64,000 nt of DNA from Luzula sylvatica (GCA_946800325.1 OX326961.1:13080215-13144214), one strand, 5' to 3'; positions 10,358 to 23,111 are shown, numbered from the stretch's first letter. Notes: a model not told the origin generated them from the letters alone. Translations and numbers: made by a program.

Positions 10358-10817
10358 TTAATTTTTATTTCACATGGTTGTTTGTATCCTCTCTTTGTAA
10401 TGAACGCAAGAAGAAACTACATTTGAGTAATTTGGGAATAATTTCTAACTAACCACACTGCATAACTTGAAGTTGTATGCATTTTTTGAAAGTTGGATAT
10501 AATATTTGAAAGTTGGATATAATATTTCTGTTTCATAAGAAAATGTATGCATTTTTTTATGATTTTGCTCAATAACGATCAAATCAATCATGGAAATATT
10601 ACGAGAAATAATTATAAAATTAAACTCAAAATTAATAGTTTAAATATTTTGAGGTACTACAAATGTTTTTTGAACCAAGAAAATAAATTTATTTGTTTAC
10701 TATATTGTTTATTTCCAAAAGAAAATACACAAATGATAACGTTCTCAATTGAAAATACATAAATAATGAGTAGTGATTTACATATCCTAGTACTCCCCCC
10801 ACCCCCAAGATTCTTGA

Positions 10818-10982
10818 TGACGTGAATATGATTTAACATCTTAAAAATTAACACATAAATACATGATTTAACATCTTAATTTATGGTTTGATTATCTTAA
10901 CTTATGATTGAACATCCAACTAAGATGTCAAACCATAAATTAAGGTGTGAATTTTTAAGGTGTTAAATCATATCCACTCCAA
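10818..10982. mobile_element. MITE-like palindrome nested in the left arm
   Basis: ATATGATTTAACATCTTAAA at about 10826 is mirrored by its complement ending at about 10976, with an AT-rich centre, giving a structure of about 165 bp. The same structure sits in the right arm at about 17285-17440, so it was present before the arms were duplicated. Confidence 0.65.
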
Positions 10983-11950
10983 GAACAGAGATGGTAGTAT
11001 GTCCAACATTTTCCATAAATAATAATCTTTCCATTTTCTAATTACAAATTTAAACTATCCATGATAGACTTGTGTTGTATAAAAGTTATTTTGTGACATT
11101 GTTTCACATTACTTAAAAATTTTAGTACTTGTGCGGAGTACTATTCATGCTATTTCTAACTTTGTGATACACAATACCTTTTTTTCAATCTTTATTTATC
11201 ATTTAATTTATTTATTTCTGTTTTCAGAAAAATGATTTTGGAAACTTTATTTCAGGTTACCTATGTAACCCTGGCAAGAGAGAACCAAACAAACTTCCAC
11301 GAGTATAACTCATTCATCATATTTTTGTGTTAAATTTGTGTGTTAAATTTATGTGTTAAATTTATGTGTTAAATTTGTAAAATAAAGTGTTAAATTGTGT
11401 GTTAAATTTGTAAAATAATTTAATATTTTTTTAAGAAAAAATATATTTTGTTTTGGTCCTGAAGTTCCCTGGTTGGTATCCCAAATTTGTGTCTCCTCCT
11501 TTTAAAAAATATTGTATGTTTTTGATAAATAATAAAATTAGAGGTGCCTTTATCAACGATTCGCACTGATGAATATGAACTTCAGTTCAATTCGCACGAC
11601 AAACTATAATATGTTTATTAATCATTCATAATTCTGAAGTTCACATAGTGCGGTATCTACATACTGTAATTCGGCCAAAAAAAAACTGGAAACGACTCTC
11701 CATTATTTTTGCAAGAAAAATACGTATGTAATGTAAACTTACTCTATTATTTTTTACTAGAACACAATTTCAAAATAAGCTTTGACCTCTTTAGTTAACT
11801 TTTGTTTATGCAATAAATACATGTTTACTGCAACAATTGTTAACTTTTGTTTATTTTATTTTTATTGGTTCCTTGAAAACGATTGCAAGATTTTTTATGT
11901 TGATGTTTTGAGTTTGACCAAATAATTGGAAAAATTCGCGTGGGCCCGAC

Positions 11951-12310
11951 ACCACCCTGGGACGGACCCCCCCCCCCCCCCCTCGGGGGTTTGCCAGGCC
12001 CCGCGTGGGCCCGACCCCCCCCCCCCCCCGGGCCAGGCCCCGCGTGGGCCCGACCCCCCCCCCCCACCCGACCAGGCCCCGCGTGGGCCCAACCCACACC
12101 ACCGGGCCAGGCCCCGCGTGGGCCCGACCCCCCCCCCCCCGGGCCCAGCTCCACTCGGGCTGGACCCCCCTCCCCCGCGGGCCTGGCCCAACTTGGACCG
12201 GACCCACCCCCTCGCTCACGGGCCCTGGCCCACGTGGACCAGAGACACCACCTCCCTGCAGGCCCGGCCCACTTCGACCGGACCCGGCTTGGACCAGACA
12301 CAAACACACC
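11951..12310. repeat. GC-rich minisatellite with long C runs
   Basis: A unit of about 45 bp (CCAGGCCCCGCGTGGGCCCGA followed by a C run, given here in parts) repeats about five times. The same CGCGTGGGCCCGAC phrase ends the inverted-repeat arms. C runs of 16, 15, 12 and 13 bases lie at 11967, 12015, 12054 and 12128. Open frames of 150-210 codons on both strands here are proline/glycine-rich products of base composition, not genes. Confidence 0.8.
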
Positions 12311-12326
12311 CACTACAAACTACACA

Positions 12327-12327
<1 letters not shown>

Positions 12328-12374
<47 letters not shown>

Positions 12375-12520
12375 CCACTCTTACAGAGACACATACCACA
12401 GACATACAAAGACCCACAAACACTAAACAAACAAACAAACACAAACACATACACATGCACATATATACATACAACACAAAAACACACATCTCTCTCTGCA
12501 CATCGAGTGACATTGGTTCT
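12328..12520. repeat. (CA)n microsatellite and related CA-rich DNA
   Basis: An uninterrupted CA run of about 40 bases lies at 12331-12370, followed by CACA/AAACA-rich sequence to about 12490. Confidence 0.9.
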
Positions 12521-13069
12521 TTGTCGACACTCTCTGAAATTTCTTGTATTGAGATTCCGCAGTTTTATGTCTGAGTAAATCGATTTGATCATCCATTTCT
12601 TTTTCATCGCTGCACATTTGAGTGAAAATAAATTATATTGAATAATTATAAAATATATTGGATTATTAAGGGAGAAATAAGATTGAAATTTACCTCTCTT
12701 GTACAGGGGTTTGTAATTGATTAAACCCAAATAACCTGAGTCATCGAGTTTGTAATTGATTAACTCACACCCAATTGGAGTCGTATCTCCTGCACCAAAT
12801 TGAAGATAATTAGTTTGACATCAAAAAAATTAGACATCAATAATGAAAACGATCGTTTGTCGGATACTATTCAAAAAAATATATTTGGACTAAATTTTTT
12901 CATATTTTTAATATTATTTATATATATAAATATTATTATTATTATTATTTGAGTTTATGTTAGTTTAGTGACGTAGTGTATTTTGTTACTTAAATTATTT
13001 AAAACTTATTTAAAAAAACTGTGATTTGTAATTTTGTTTAATTAATTTAAATATTAAATATAAAAAAAT

Positions 13070-13168
13070 AAAAATCCGCCGAGATTCCCGATTAATCCCG
13101 ATTAATCATCCTTGGCGCTTGATGGTCGTCTGCCGACCAGCGAGCGCCGAGCGATTTCTGGAACATTG
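13070..13168 (-). mobile_element. hAT-type MITE fragment (family of the element at 48975)
   Basis: On the minus strand it starts CAATGTTCCAGAAATCGCTC at 13168, the same terminus as the element at 48975-49530, and shares the GATTAATCGGGATTAATCGGG phrase (part) and the following AT-rich body. The far end was not found, so the copy is truncated or decayed somewhere between about 12840 and 13070. Confidence 0.7.
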
Positions 13169-13720
13169 GCTGTTATTAATAAGGAAAGGAAAGTAAGAAA
13201 TGATTGAAATGGAGAAAACAAATTATCAAGAAATGGAAAGAATAAACACTAATCACATGTTAATTTTTCTAATACCCAAAGTACCCTTTTTTATCAAATG
13301 ATGTACTATAGAATCACCCAATCTAACTTCACTCATCTAGACCAAACCTCTATTGATCTCAATGAACAAGGTAATGAATTATTTGTTTCTTGATTTATAA
13401 ACCCAGTTTTATATTTTTTAAATTATTTTTGTAGTTTGGTTATGCTTAAAGAATTATGGAAAAAAAAACAGGGACTATGTCTTGATTTGGAGTGAATCAG
13501 TTTATGTTATAATTTGGTTATCTAAAAGCAAGTTGAAGTGTCTCGGAAATAGATTGCAGATTACTTAATTATCTAACGCATTTTTAATTGTTAACTCAAT
13601 TTGAAAACTAATTTGATATTCTTTTTCTTTTTTTGCAGAACATGAGTTGAAAGAATCTAAGGCATTGCCAAATGTTAACTCGATTATCTAACGCATTGTC
13701 AATTGTTAACTCAATTTTCG
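13169..13720. other. AT-rich spacer of the giant inverted repeat
   Basis: No gene or clear repeat was recognised apart from scattered short phrases. Confidence 0.4.
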
Positions 13721-14500
13721 TATTTCGTATTTTATAGTCGGCATGGTTTTGATATAGGTATCAGTATTTGTTTTTCATTTTCGTATTCGTATTCGTATTG
13801 GTTTTCATGTTTCGTGTTTGCATTTCGTATTTCTTAATTCATAATTTGTATTTCGTATTTTAATTCAAATGTGTATTCGTATTTTTATTTTTATTTCATA
13901 TTTGTACATCGTATTTGTATTTTGTAGTCGCAATCGTGTCAGTGTATTTGTATTCGTACATTCTTATTTCGTGCATTCGTATTCACATTTGACTCAGTAA
14001 ATCATGATTTTATAAATTTTAGAACAAGAGCCGTTTAATTTGTTAAATAACCGATTTTCTTGAACAAATCAAATCGTTATTGCTTTAAAATTTGTTTATT
14101 CTTTTATATATCATCGGCAAAATCAGGAAAATGAAAACTTGAATCTTTCGTATTTTGTAGTCGTAATCGTATCCGTGTTCGTATTAGTATTCGTTATTCA
14201 TATAATCGTATTTTCGTTCGTATTTGTATTTATATAATTATTGATATTTGTATTCGTATTTCATATTTTCATACTTGTATTTCTTATTTCATTTTCGGGT
14301 TTCAAATTTCGGATTTCACCATTCATAATTTGTAATCCGTAATCATATTCGTCTTCGTCTTCGTATTAGTATTCATTTTTCGTATATTCATATTTCGTAT
14401 TCTTATTCGTACCCGTATTTCATTTTTCGTACTTCATATTTTGTAATTCGTAATTCGTAATTCATATATCGTACTATTAATATCCGCGTTTGAGATTTGT
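13720..14500. repeat. Degenerate hexanucleotide array (ATTCGT/TTTCGT)n
   Basis: Phrases of TATTCGT, TTTCGTA and TCGTATT recur for about 780 bases with many variants. A related but differently arranged array is at 24420-24760. Confidence 0.75.
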
Positions 14501-16197
14501 ATTCTATATTTGTATTTGGTGATTTTTTGATTTTGGTATTTTGTTTTTGCACTCGTCTGTAATGTAATGAGATACGTATCTTGTTTTGCATTTCAATATT
14601 TTTATTTTTGTTCTGTTCACTTATAGTGTTTTGTTTTGTTTTTTCTAGACGATTTGTTTTCGACTATTTTTTTTATTTGTAGTTTTTTTTTTTTGTAATG
14701 TGACTGTGCTTCGCTGTTTGTATTGTTTTGTAATTTCGTGTTCTCCAATTTCATTTCGTGCCTTGTCTTAAATAAGTAATCAATCGGTACAAGTTATTTA
14801 CAAAATATACAAAAAAATCCAAATCCAAATCTTACTACAATCTACAGAATTGCGCCTGAAATATTTGAATATTTACAAAATTACGTCATCAAATAGTTTA
14901 AAATTATCCCCTCAAATAATTTAAAACTTCATAATATAACCCTTAAATTTTTTTGACAAAAGGGATATTTGTTTGTAAAAATTTGCTAAATTTTTTCCCT
15001 AAATAGATAAAATTGCCATGATTACGCAAAATATGTATTTCTCGAACACAAAACATTTGAAATATTGAAATTTGGGAGAAACCCATAAATTATGAAAATT
15101 TAGGAAACAATTTCATAAATCCTCAAAATATCGAAACAAATATACAAAAATATTATATTCATCGAAAATATAGAAACCAATAAGAAACCTCACAATATAT
15201 ATTAAAAAAAGTCTAAATGCTTATTTTTTAAAAATGGCAAATTTAAGATTAAGTAAAGAAATTTTGAGATAACGTTCAAATATACTTTTGAGCCACCCCT
15301 GCAAATATACCCCCCTGATGAAATGACGCCCCTTGATTCTGAAAATTTTATATTATTATCACAATGAGCTAATTAAACTATCGGAATGCAACAAACAATC
15401 TTAAATTAGTCGTAATTAACGATGAAATAAATAGAGAACACTAATGATTTAGTCGTAATTAATAGAGCACATTAATGTTCAAATATACTTCATAATACTT
15501 TTGTTCGCCGTGAGTTAGTATCTCCTAGATGAGATGTCGTGCTTAGATTCGCGCGATCCGACCGAACTGAAAAAAATGCCAAAAAAAAAAAAAAAAAAAA
15601 AACAAATCGAGCACATTAATGATTTCATTTTCTCAAAATTCTAATTGCGCAATTTCCTTATCTATGGACTCACATCCATGACAGAATCGCTTGGTACCTC
15701 ATCTTTTCAGCATAATCGCCAATTTCCTGCATCCAGTTTCACCAATTTCAGCATAAAATGATGTATGATTTTTGAGAGGTCAATACGAAACTTTTTCAAT
15801 ACAGTAAAACCAAAGAACTCACCGTGTAAAATTCCATTACTGCGCATCTCTTTCCGATTGTTGGAAATTTCGCCTAAAGCCCCTCCTAGTTTCTAAATAT
15901 TACTTTCAGACTTTCCCTCTACCGCCTTCACTTCCTCTGTCCTAAAACCCCTCACGCATTTCAATCTCGACACGAATCGCGAAAAGCTGTTGTTATAAAC
16001 AAATAGATTTAATAAAAATCAAATCAGAATAAATTTAGAAGAAAAAAATTCATTCACAGCCATGTCTTCTTTTGTTAATTTCATACCCGAAGCAAGTTAA
16101 TCCAAATCTTTTGTTTTGTTCAAGTAAGGAACCTCGTTTAATTTCTAATAAGCCCTCCTCCTAATCCTAAAAAAAAGTATGAACAAATTTATATTTT
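14500..16197. other. AT-rich spacer DNA
   Basis: No gene is seen. Bases 14840-15330 contain phrases such as AAATATACCCCCCTGATG that resemble edges of TIR elements. An A run lies at about 15581-15602 and a 16-base G run at 16198-16213. Confidence 0.4.
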
Positions 16198-19100
16198 GGG
16201 GGGGGGGGGGGGGTCGGGCCCACGCGAATTTTTCCAAATATTTGTTCAAACTCTAAACATCAATATAAAAAAATCTTGCAATCGTTTTCAAGGAACCAAT
16301 AAAAATAAAATAAACAAAAGTTAACAATTGTTGAAGTAAACATACATTAATTGTTGAAGTAAACATGTATTTATTGCATAAACAAAAGTTAACTAAAGAG
16401 GTCAAAGCTTATTTTGAAATTGTGTTTTAGTAAAAAATAATAGAGTAAGTTTACATTACATACGTATTTTTCTTGCAAAAATATTGGAAAGTCATTTCCA
16501 GTTTTTTTTGGCCGAATTACAATATGTCGATACCGCACTATGTGAACTTCAGAATTATGAATGATTAATAAACATATTATAGTTTGTCGTTTGAATTGAA
16601 CTGAAGTTCATATTCATCAGTACGAATTGTTGATAAAGGCACATCTAATTTTATTATTTATCAAAAACATACAATATTTTTTTAAAAGGAGAAGACACAA
16701 ATTTGGGATACCAACCAGGGAACTTCAGGACCATTCACTGGCAGATGACATAGTTTTTTTGGTGACCAAAACAAAATGTATTTTTTCTTAAAAAAATATT
16801 AAATTATTTTACAAATTTAACACACAAATTTAACACTTTATTTTACAAATTTAACACATAAATTTAACACACAAATTTAGCACTTTATTTTACAAATTTA
16901 ACACATACATGTGATGAATGAGTTATACTCGTGGAAGTTTGTTTGGTTCTCTCTTGCCAGGGTTCATAGGTAACCTGAAATAAAGTTTCCAAAATCATTT
17001 TTCTGAAAACAGAAATAAATAAATTAAATGATAAATAAAGATTGAAAAAAAGGTATTGTGTATCACAAATTAGAAATAGCATGAATAGTACCACACACAA
17101 GTACTAAAAAATTTAAGTAATGTGAAACAATGTCACAAAATAACTTTTATACAACACAAGTCTATCATGGATATTTTCTCAAAAAAAAAAAGTCTATCAT
17201 GGATAGTTTAAATTTGTAATTAGAAAATGGGAAGATTATTATTTATGGAAAATGTTGGACATACTACCATCTCCGTTCTTGGAGTTGATATGGTTTAACA
17301 CCTTAAAAATTCACAGCTTAATTTATGATTTAACATCTTAGTTGGATGTTCAATCATAAGTTAAGATAATGAAATCATAAATTAAGATGTTAAATCATGT
17401 ATTTATGTGTTAATTTTTAAGGTGTTAAATCATATCCACGTCATCAAGAATCTTGGGGGTGGGGGGAGTACTAGGATATGTAAATCACTACTCATTATTT
17501 ATGTATTTTCAATTGAGAACGTTATCATTTGTGTATTTTCTTTTGGAAATAAACAATATAGTAAACAAATAAATTTATTTTCTTGGTTCAAGAAACATTT
17601 GTAGTACCTCAAAATATTTAAACTATTAATTTTGAGTTTAATTTTATAATTATTTCTCGTAAAATTTCCATGATTGATTTGATCGTTAATGAGCAAAATC
17701 ATAAAAAAATGCATACATTTTCCTATGAAACAGAAATATTATATCCAACTTTCAAATATCAAATTTGTTAGTTGTTAATTAAAACTTCAAGTTATGCAAT
17801 GTGGTTAGTTAGAAACTATTCCAAAATTACTCAAATGTAGTTTCTTCTTGTGTTCATTACAAAGAGAAGAGGCGTGAAATAAAAATTAAAGGGGCAATTT
17901 CAGGTATATCCCTCCAAAAATTAAAAATATCAAATTTGTCCCTCTAAATTTGAAATTATCAAATTTGTCCTTCTATAGTTCATTCTTTATCAAATATATC
18001 CATTTAAATAAAAAAAACATCAAATTTATCCAAAACTTCAACATCACTGTTAAATTTGTAAAGTTAAATTTTTAAATGACTAAAATGTCCTTTCTTTATT
18101 TTTTTATTCTTTTGTCATTCTCTTTCTTTCCCAGTGTAGTACACTTTCTTCTTTATTTTATCTTTATTTTATGCTAGCTTCTCCTTCTCCCCTCCTCTCC
18201 GTCTATTTTGGTTCTCTCTATTTTCTCTTCTTCACTCTTCTTCTCATTTTAACCTTAGAAATATCCACTGCAAGTGTACCAATTGTCCATACCTTCTTAT
18301 AATATATATTGCATAGTTGGTATTCATTTGTAATTTGAAGAATTGGAAAAGAAAATAATGAAAATATTATTTGAGCTATATTTACTGATGGTATGAATAT
18401 AATACAGTAAATAGTAAAACTGGCACAAAATTGTTTTTCAAGAGTGATGAAAACAAAGCCTCATTTGTGAAAATGTTCATTAACTCAATTTCTATACAAC
18501 TAAAGCATAACACAGACTTTGTATGGACATAACCTATGTTGTGTGAATGCTTTAAAAAACCAGCCCTATCAGTATCTTCGTGTCCGCATTGTATCATAAG
18601 TTCTATGTAAAAATACTGTATCGCCCACGACACATATCGAATAAGCTAGTTGTAGCCGTATCTGCGTAACACGGGACATAACACATACTTTGTATAGTGA
18701 TAAAACACTTCTCAAATCATATTTTACAATTATTTTCATTCAAAAGAATTGAAAGACAAATTTAGTATACTTCTCATTCGAGGACATTCCTCGGAACAAA
18801 AAAATGCAAAGCAATCAAAACTAAAAACATTCTCCCGAAACAACCAACAACCAAACAGTACTAACCTGATGAAGAAATTGAACTTAATATATGTTGAATC
18901 TCGCAAGTATCGTTTTGTGTTTTTTTATCATTTAGCACATCAAATTATGCATAAATTGAACAGCATTTGCATGTTTATATGTTAATTCGCCTGACCGATC
19001 CATCAACAAAATTCAGCATAATTATTCCATCAATACAACATTTGAGTCGTAATTGAATCCCTATTCGCTCCTAACTGAGAACATTCATCTTCATTAACCT

Positions 19101-19390
19101 TACTTAACCCATAGTTCTCTCGGCCCATCCCTAATTCATATTCTCAGACTTACTAAATACTAAGCACAAATACACACTATATTACAATAATGAACTAACA
19201 AAAATCAGTTGTGTAATTAGGTAATGTAAACATTTAAAATTTAAGAGTAGCTAATACTTGGAATTAAAAATGGAATTCAGGGAAAAGGAGGAGGCTAATT
19301 ACTTAATTCCTTCTACATAAAATATCAAGTGCGGTAAGACAGTAAATGAGAATTGATTCATGGATGGTATGATTATAGTATCCAGGCATG

Positions 19391-19418
19391 CAGGGGCGGA
19401 TCTAGGGGGCGAGCGGGA

Positions 19419-19449
<31 letters not shown>

Positions 19450-19677
19450 CTATGAAATCGGGAACCGATATATTAGCGATAAAATGAGGTGATTTTGTTT
19501 TTTTGGAAAGTGATAAATATGATAAATTTGTAAGTATTTCACAAAAATTAGGGTAGTCTAGTGGTAAAATTGTTGTTTGGGAGATTGGAGGTCTTGAGTT
19601 CAAGACCCTCAAGGCACATATTTTGATTTATTTTTTATTTCGGCCCCCCCTATATATGGATCCTGAATCCGCCCCTG
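19391..19677. mobile_element. 287-bp hAT-like MITE with exact 8-bp target duplication
   Basis: Terminal inverted repeats CAGGGGCGGATCTAGG and its near complement (GAATCCGCCCCTG) bound the element. The eight bases CAGGCATG directly flank it on both sides (19383-19390 and 19678-19685), the duplication length expected of hAT transposases. A 29-base C run (19420-19448) lies near the left end. Inside is a tRNA-like segment (19551-19611). Confidence 0.85.
19551..19611 (+). other. tRNA-like Pol III promoter segment inside the MITE
   Basis: TAGTCTAGTGGT (19554-19565) fits the Pol III A box and GAGTTCAAGAC (19596-19606) fits the B box (GGTTCGANNCC type) at a tRNA-like spacing. The arms do not form a complete acceptor stem, so this is SINE-like or tRNA-derived, not a working tRNA gene. 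Confidence 0.55.
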
Positions 19678-19985
19678 CAGGCATGAGGCACTTTCTTCGA
19701 CTCTCAAAGGAACCCCATGCGAGTATAGAGAAGGGGGCGGTAGTAAAGCAAGCAAGCAAGAAATGACAGTGTCGTAAAGGAATTTTTTAAGACGAAGAAC
19801 TGATTGGAGTGGGAGGAAGGGCAAGATGGTCAATTCATATATGTTAGGTGTTAAATCTCACGGAAAAGCTTATTATGGACAAGTTTGACAAGTAAAGAAG
19901 TTTTGGGGGATAAATTTGATATTAGCTATTTTAGAAGGACAAATATGATATTTTGAGTTTTTGGAAGGGTATACAAGACATACAT

Positions 19986-20527
19986 TATACAAAACACAAC
20001 ATAGTATACAAGTAATTAATTACTGATAATGTTACAAGCATTAATGATTGAACACTTTACAAATATCAACACACTACGTAAAAGAAAGTATAACTTATAA
20101 GAAAGGGAAATCATACTTGTACAGAAATTCACAAAAACATTTGAAATTTGAAATTTTGGGTCGTACATGGTGACTCATTTTTATGATTTAATCAACAGCT
20201 CAGCAGATTTATATTATAATAACATGCTCATTTAATGAGATTGGACCTTGCACCAGGTTTTTTAATGTCATTTTCATTTTTTTCTTTGTTTGAATTTTGT
20301 GTTCTGTTTGTGGTTTGTAGTACGAATTTAAGAGTTTTTATTAGGCGGTTTGTTTGTAATGTCCGTGGAAATTGAGTTTAATTAGGGTTTCTTATCAACT
20401 CAAATTGAATTTCTTTCAAGGAACTAGAAATTCGTTTGCTGGATGGATTTAAACTTAAAGGGGTCTAGGGTTTCAGTTTGACATGGAAATTTTTGAATTT
20501 TCTTACATGGAATTTTAATCATTCTGA
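19986..20527. other. Intergenic DNA, no feature recognised
   Basis: AT-rich sequence without convincing coding potential; it precedes the 39-bp array. Confidence 0.4.
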
Positions 20528-22348
20528 TCCAGCCGCTGCCAAAAAGTAGTTTTGGTAGCATTATTTCCTGCCGCAGCCAAAAGACTGTTTTGGTATCTCT
20601 TCATTCCAGCCGCTGCCAAAAGATAATTTTCGTAGCACTTATAACCAGCCGCTGCCAAAAGATAGTTTTCTTAGCACTTATAACCAGCCGCTGCCAAAAG
20701 ATAGTTTTAGTGTCACTCATTTCCCCCGCTGCCAAAAGATAGTTTTGGTGGCTCTAATTTCCAGCCGCTGCCAAAAGAAAGTTTTGGTGGCTCTTATTTC
20801 CAGCCGCTGTCAAAAGATAGTTTTAGTGGCACTCATTTCCTCCCGCAGCCAAAAGATAGTTTTGGTGCCATTTTTTCAAGTCGCTGCCAAAAGATAGTTT
20901 TGGTGGCAGTCATTTCCTGTCGCTACCAAAAGATTGTATCGGTGTCACTTATTTCATGCCGCTGCCAAAAGATAGTTTTGGTGGCAGTCATTTTCAGCCG
21001 CTGCCAAAAGATAGTTTTCGTGGCCGTCATTTTCTACCGCTGCCAAAAGATTATTTTGGTGGCACTTAATACCCGCAGCTGCCAAAACAGAGTTTTGGTG
21101 GCACTTATTTCCTCCCGCTGCCAAAAGATAGTTTTGGTGCCATTTTTCCCCGTCGCTGCCAAAAGATAATTTTGGTGGCAGTAATTCCCTGCCGCTGCCA
21201 AAAGATTGTTGCGGTGTCACTTATTTCATGCCGCTGCCAAAAGATAGTTTTGGTGGCAGTCATTTTCTGCCGCTGACAAAAGATAGTTTTGGTGGCACTC
21301 ATTTTCCTCGCTGCCAAAAGATAGTTTTGGTGGCGGTCATTTCCTGCCGCTGCCAAAAGATAGTTTTGGTAGCACTTATTTCTAGCCGCTGCCGAAAGAT
21401 AGTTTTTTTTGTAGGTCTAATTTCCTGCCGCTGCCAAAAGATAGTTTTGGTATCGTTTATTTCCAGCCGCTGCCAAAAGATAGTTTCGGTGTCGCTTATA
21501 ATCCCGCTGCCAAAAGATAGTTTTGGTAGCACTTATTTATTGCCGCAGCCAAAAGATTGTTTTCGTGGCACTTAATTCCTACCGCTGCGAAAAGGTATTT
21601 TCGGTGTCCCTTATTTCCTGCCGCTGCCAAAAGATAGTTTGGATAGCACTTGTTTCCTCTCGCCGCCAAAAGATTGTTTTCGTGGCGCTTAATTCCTGCC
21701 GCTGCCAAAAGATATTTTCGGTGTCTCTTATTTCCCGCCGGTGCCAAAAGATAGTTTTTGTAACACTTATTTCCTGCCTCTGCCAAAAGATTGTTTTGAT
21801 GGCCCTTATTTTCAGCCGCTGCCAAAAGATTGTTTTGGTGGCGGTCATTTCCTGCCGCTGCCAAAAGATAGTTTGGATAGCACTTGTTTCCTATCGCCGC
21901 CAAAAGATTGTTTTCGTGGCGCTTAATTCCTGCCGCTGCCAAAAGGTATTTTCGGTGTCTCTTATTTCCTGCCGGTGCCAAAAGATAGTTTTTGTAACAC
22001 TTATTTCCTGCCTCTGCCAAAAGATTGTTTTGATGGCCCTTATTTTCAGCCGCTGCCAAAAGATTGTTTTGGTGGCGGTAATTTCCTGCCGCTGCCAAAA
22101 GATAGTTTTAGTAGCACTTATATCCAGCCGCTGCCAATAGATAGTTTTGGTAGCACTTATTTTCTGCCGCAGCCAAAAGATAGTTTTGGTGTCGCTCATT
22201 TCATGCCGCTGCCAAAAGATAGTTTTGGTGGCTCTTATTTCCTGTCGCTGCCAAAAGATAGTTTTGGTAGCGCTTATTTTCTGCCGCAGCCAAAATATTG
22301 TTTTCGTGGCACTTAAGTCTTGCCGCTGCCAAAAGATAGTTTTGGTGT
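20528..22348. repeat. 39-bp tandem array (about 46 copies) of hairpin units
   Basis: The unit is close to CTGCCGCTGCCAAAAGATAG + TTTTGGTGGCACTTATTTC, 39 bases. Within each unit TGCCAAAA and TTTTGGTGGCA are inverted arms around GATAG, so every unit can form a small hairpin. A higher-order repeat of six units is visible: the block at about 21633 recurs at 21867, exactly 234 bases later. Because 39 is a multiple of three, several frames stay open on both strands; the predicted peptides are translations of a satellite and show no conserved start or family. Confidence 0.92.
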
Positions 22349-23111
22349 TTATATCTATCTATTTATTTATGTGTGTATCTGCATCTTTTAAAAATATCCT
22401 CTTCGTAAACTTTCCGTGATATTTTGTTTGAGTGTGATATTCATCTCCCATATCCAAATCAGTGTGATTTTCATCTCCCATATCCAAATCAAGAAATATC
22501 TCCAACAGAGACTTTTCTATCTTGTGATTTCTATTCAATTTTGATAAGTATCCCCAAAACTTCTCCCCAAATTATTTCCACTAGAAAATCAATCCAAATT
22601 AAACCCCAAAAATTGCAACATTAAAATCAAAAATATTGAGTAAATAACTCCTCTATTTGATTTTTTGTTCCAATAAAGAAGGGGCGTTTCTACAATTTAG
22701 ACATAAATCAGGGTTCTTTTTGTCATTTTTTGCACTAACCTGATAAGCTGGCATGAGACCCAATAGTCTTCTAGAAGATCTTCTTCTTCACAATCTCAAA
22801 GAGCTTAGCGGGCCTTCTAGAAGATTTTCTTCCTCAAATCCACATCTATTCTGAAGAATTCAATCGATAATTAGATAATGAATAATTCTGGAAATGAAAT
22901 TGTGGGCGTTTGGAAATGAAATTTGAATTTGGACATACTGGGTTGGGATGTACGGAGATTAGACCAAATTTGATCCAATCTTTTGAGAGCATTATAGGAT
23001 TATGCCCCTCCAACACTGCTTAGTGCTTACTTCACAGTAATAGTTTCTCCATTATCAGCTGCAATAAACCCTAATCTAAGCTAAACACAAATTTGAACCT
23101 TCATCATTATA
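22349..23111. other. Intergenic DNA
   Basis: No gene is seen. A short direct duplication of CATCTCCCATATCCAAATCA occurs at about 22442 and 22470. Confidence 0.4.

Larger units (their letters stand above)
10358..17888. repeat. Giant inverted repeat, two arms of about 1.6 kb with 4.3-kb spacer
   Basis: The left arm (10358-11950) and right arm (16213-17888) are reverse complements with high identity; long stretches, such as 11205-11300 against 16940-17035, differ at few positions. Outer ends match from AATTTTTATTTCAC at about 10360 to its complement at about 17874. Inner ends match at the sequence reading AATTCGCGTGGGCCCGAC (11932-11950) and its complement at 16213. No transposase was found. 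It could be a foldback-type transposon, an inverted duplication, or an assembly product; homopolymer C/G runs lie at both inner ends. Confidence 0.85.
17900..19985. mobile_element. 2.1-kb TIR element with ATCAAATTTGTCC subterminal repeats
   Basis: The left end (17905-18070) reads TATATCCCTCCAAAAATTAA with ATCAAATTTGTCC repeated four times; the right end (19870-19985) is its inverted counterpart (GATATTTTGAGTTTTTGGAA then GGGTATAC). No transposase is recognised. Ends of the same family are seen alone at 25780-25900, 26800-26960 and 42370-42480, and inside introns at 58255-58495 and 62395-62660. The element carries a nested insertion at 19391-19677. Confidence 0.65.

Noticed and set aside
11840..12578. 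Open frames of 150-210 codons on both strands, rich in Pro, Gly and Arg
   Set aside because: They follow C runs and the GC-rich minisatellite; composition on both strands explains them and no domain is visible.
10657..17604. Pair of matching small open frames on opposite strands
   Set aside because: They are the same segment of the inverted-repeat arms and include a MITE-like palindrome, not duplicated genes.
19551..19611. Functional tRNA gene
   Set aside because: A and B boxes are present, but no acceptor stem or proper anticodon arm can be drawn; it is inside a TIR element.
20900..22316. Several open frames of up to 205 codons in the 39-bp array
   Set aside because: The period is a multiple of three, so frames stay open by arithmetic. 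No shared start, signal or family wording.
20528..22348. Array resembling a CRISPR (regular short repeats)
   Set aside because: There are no unique spacers, units are contiguous and diverged, and the genome is a plant nuclear genome.
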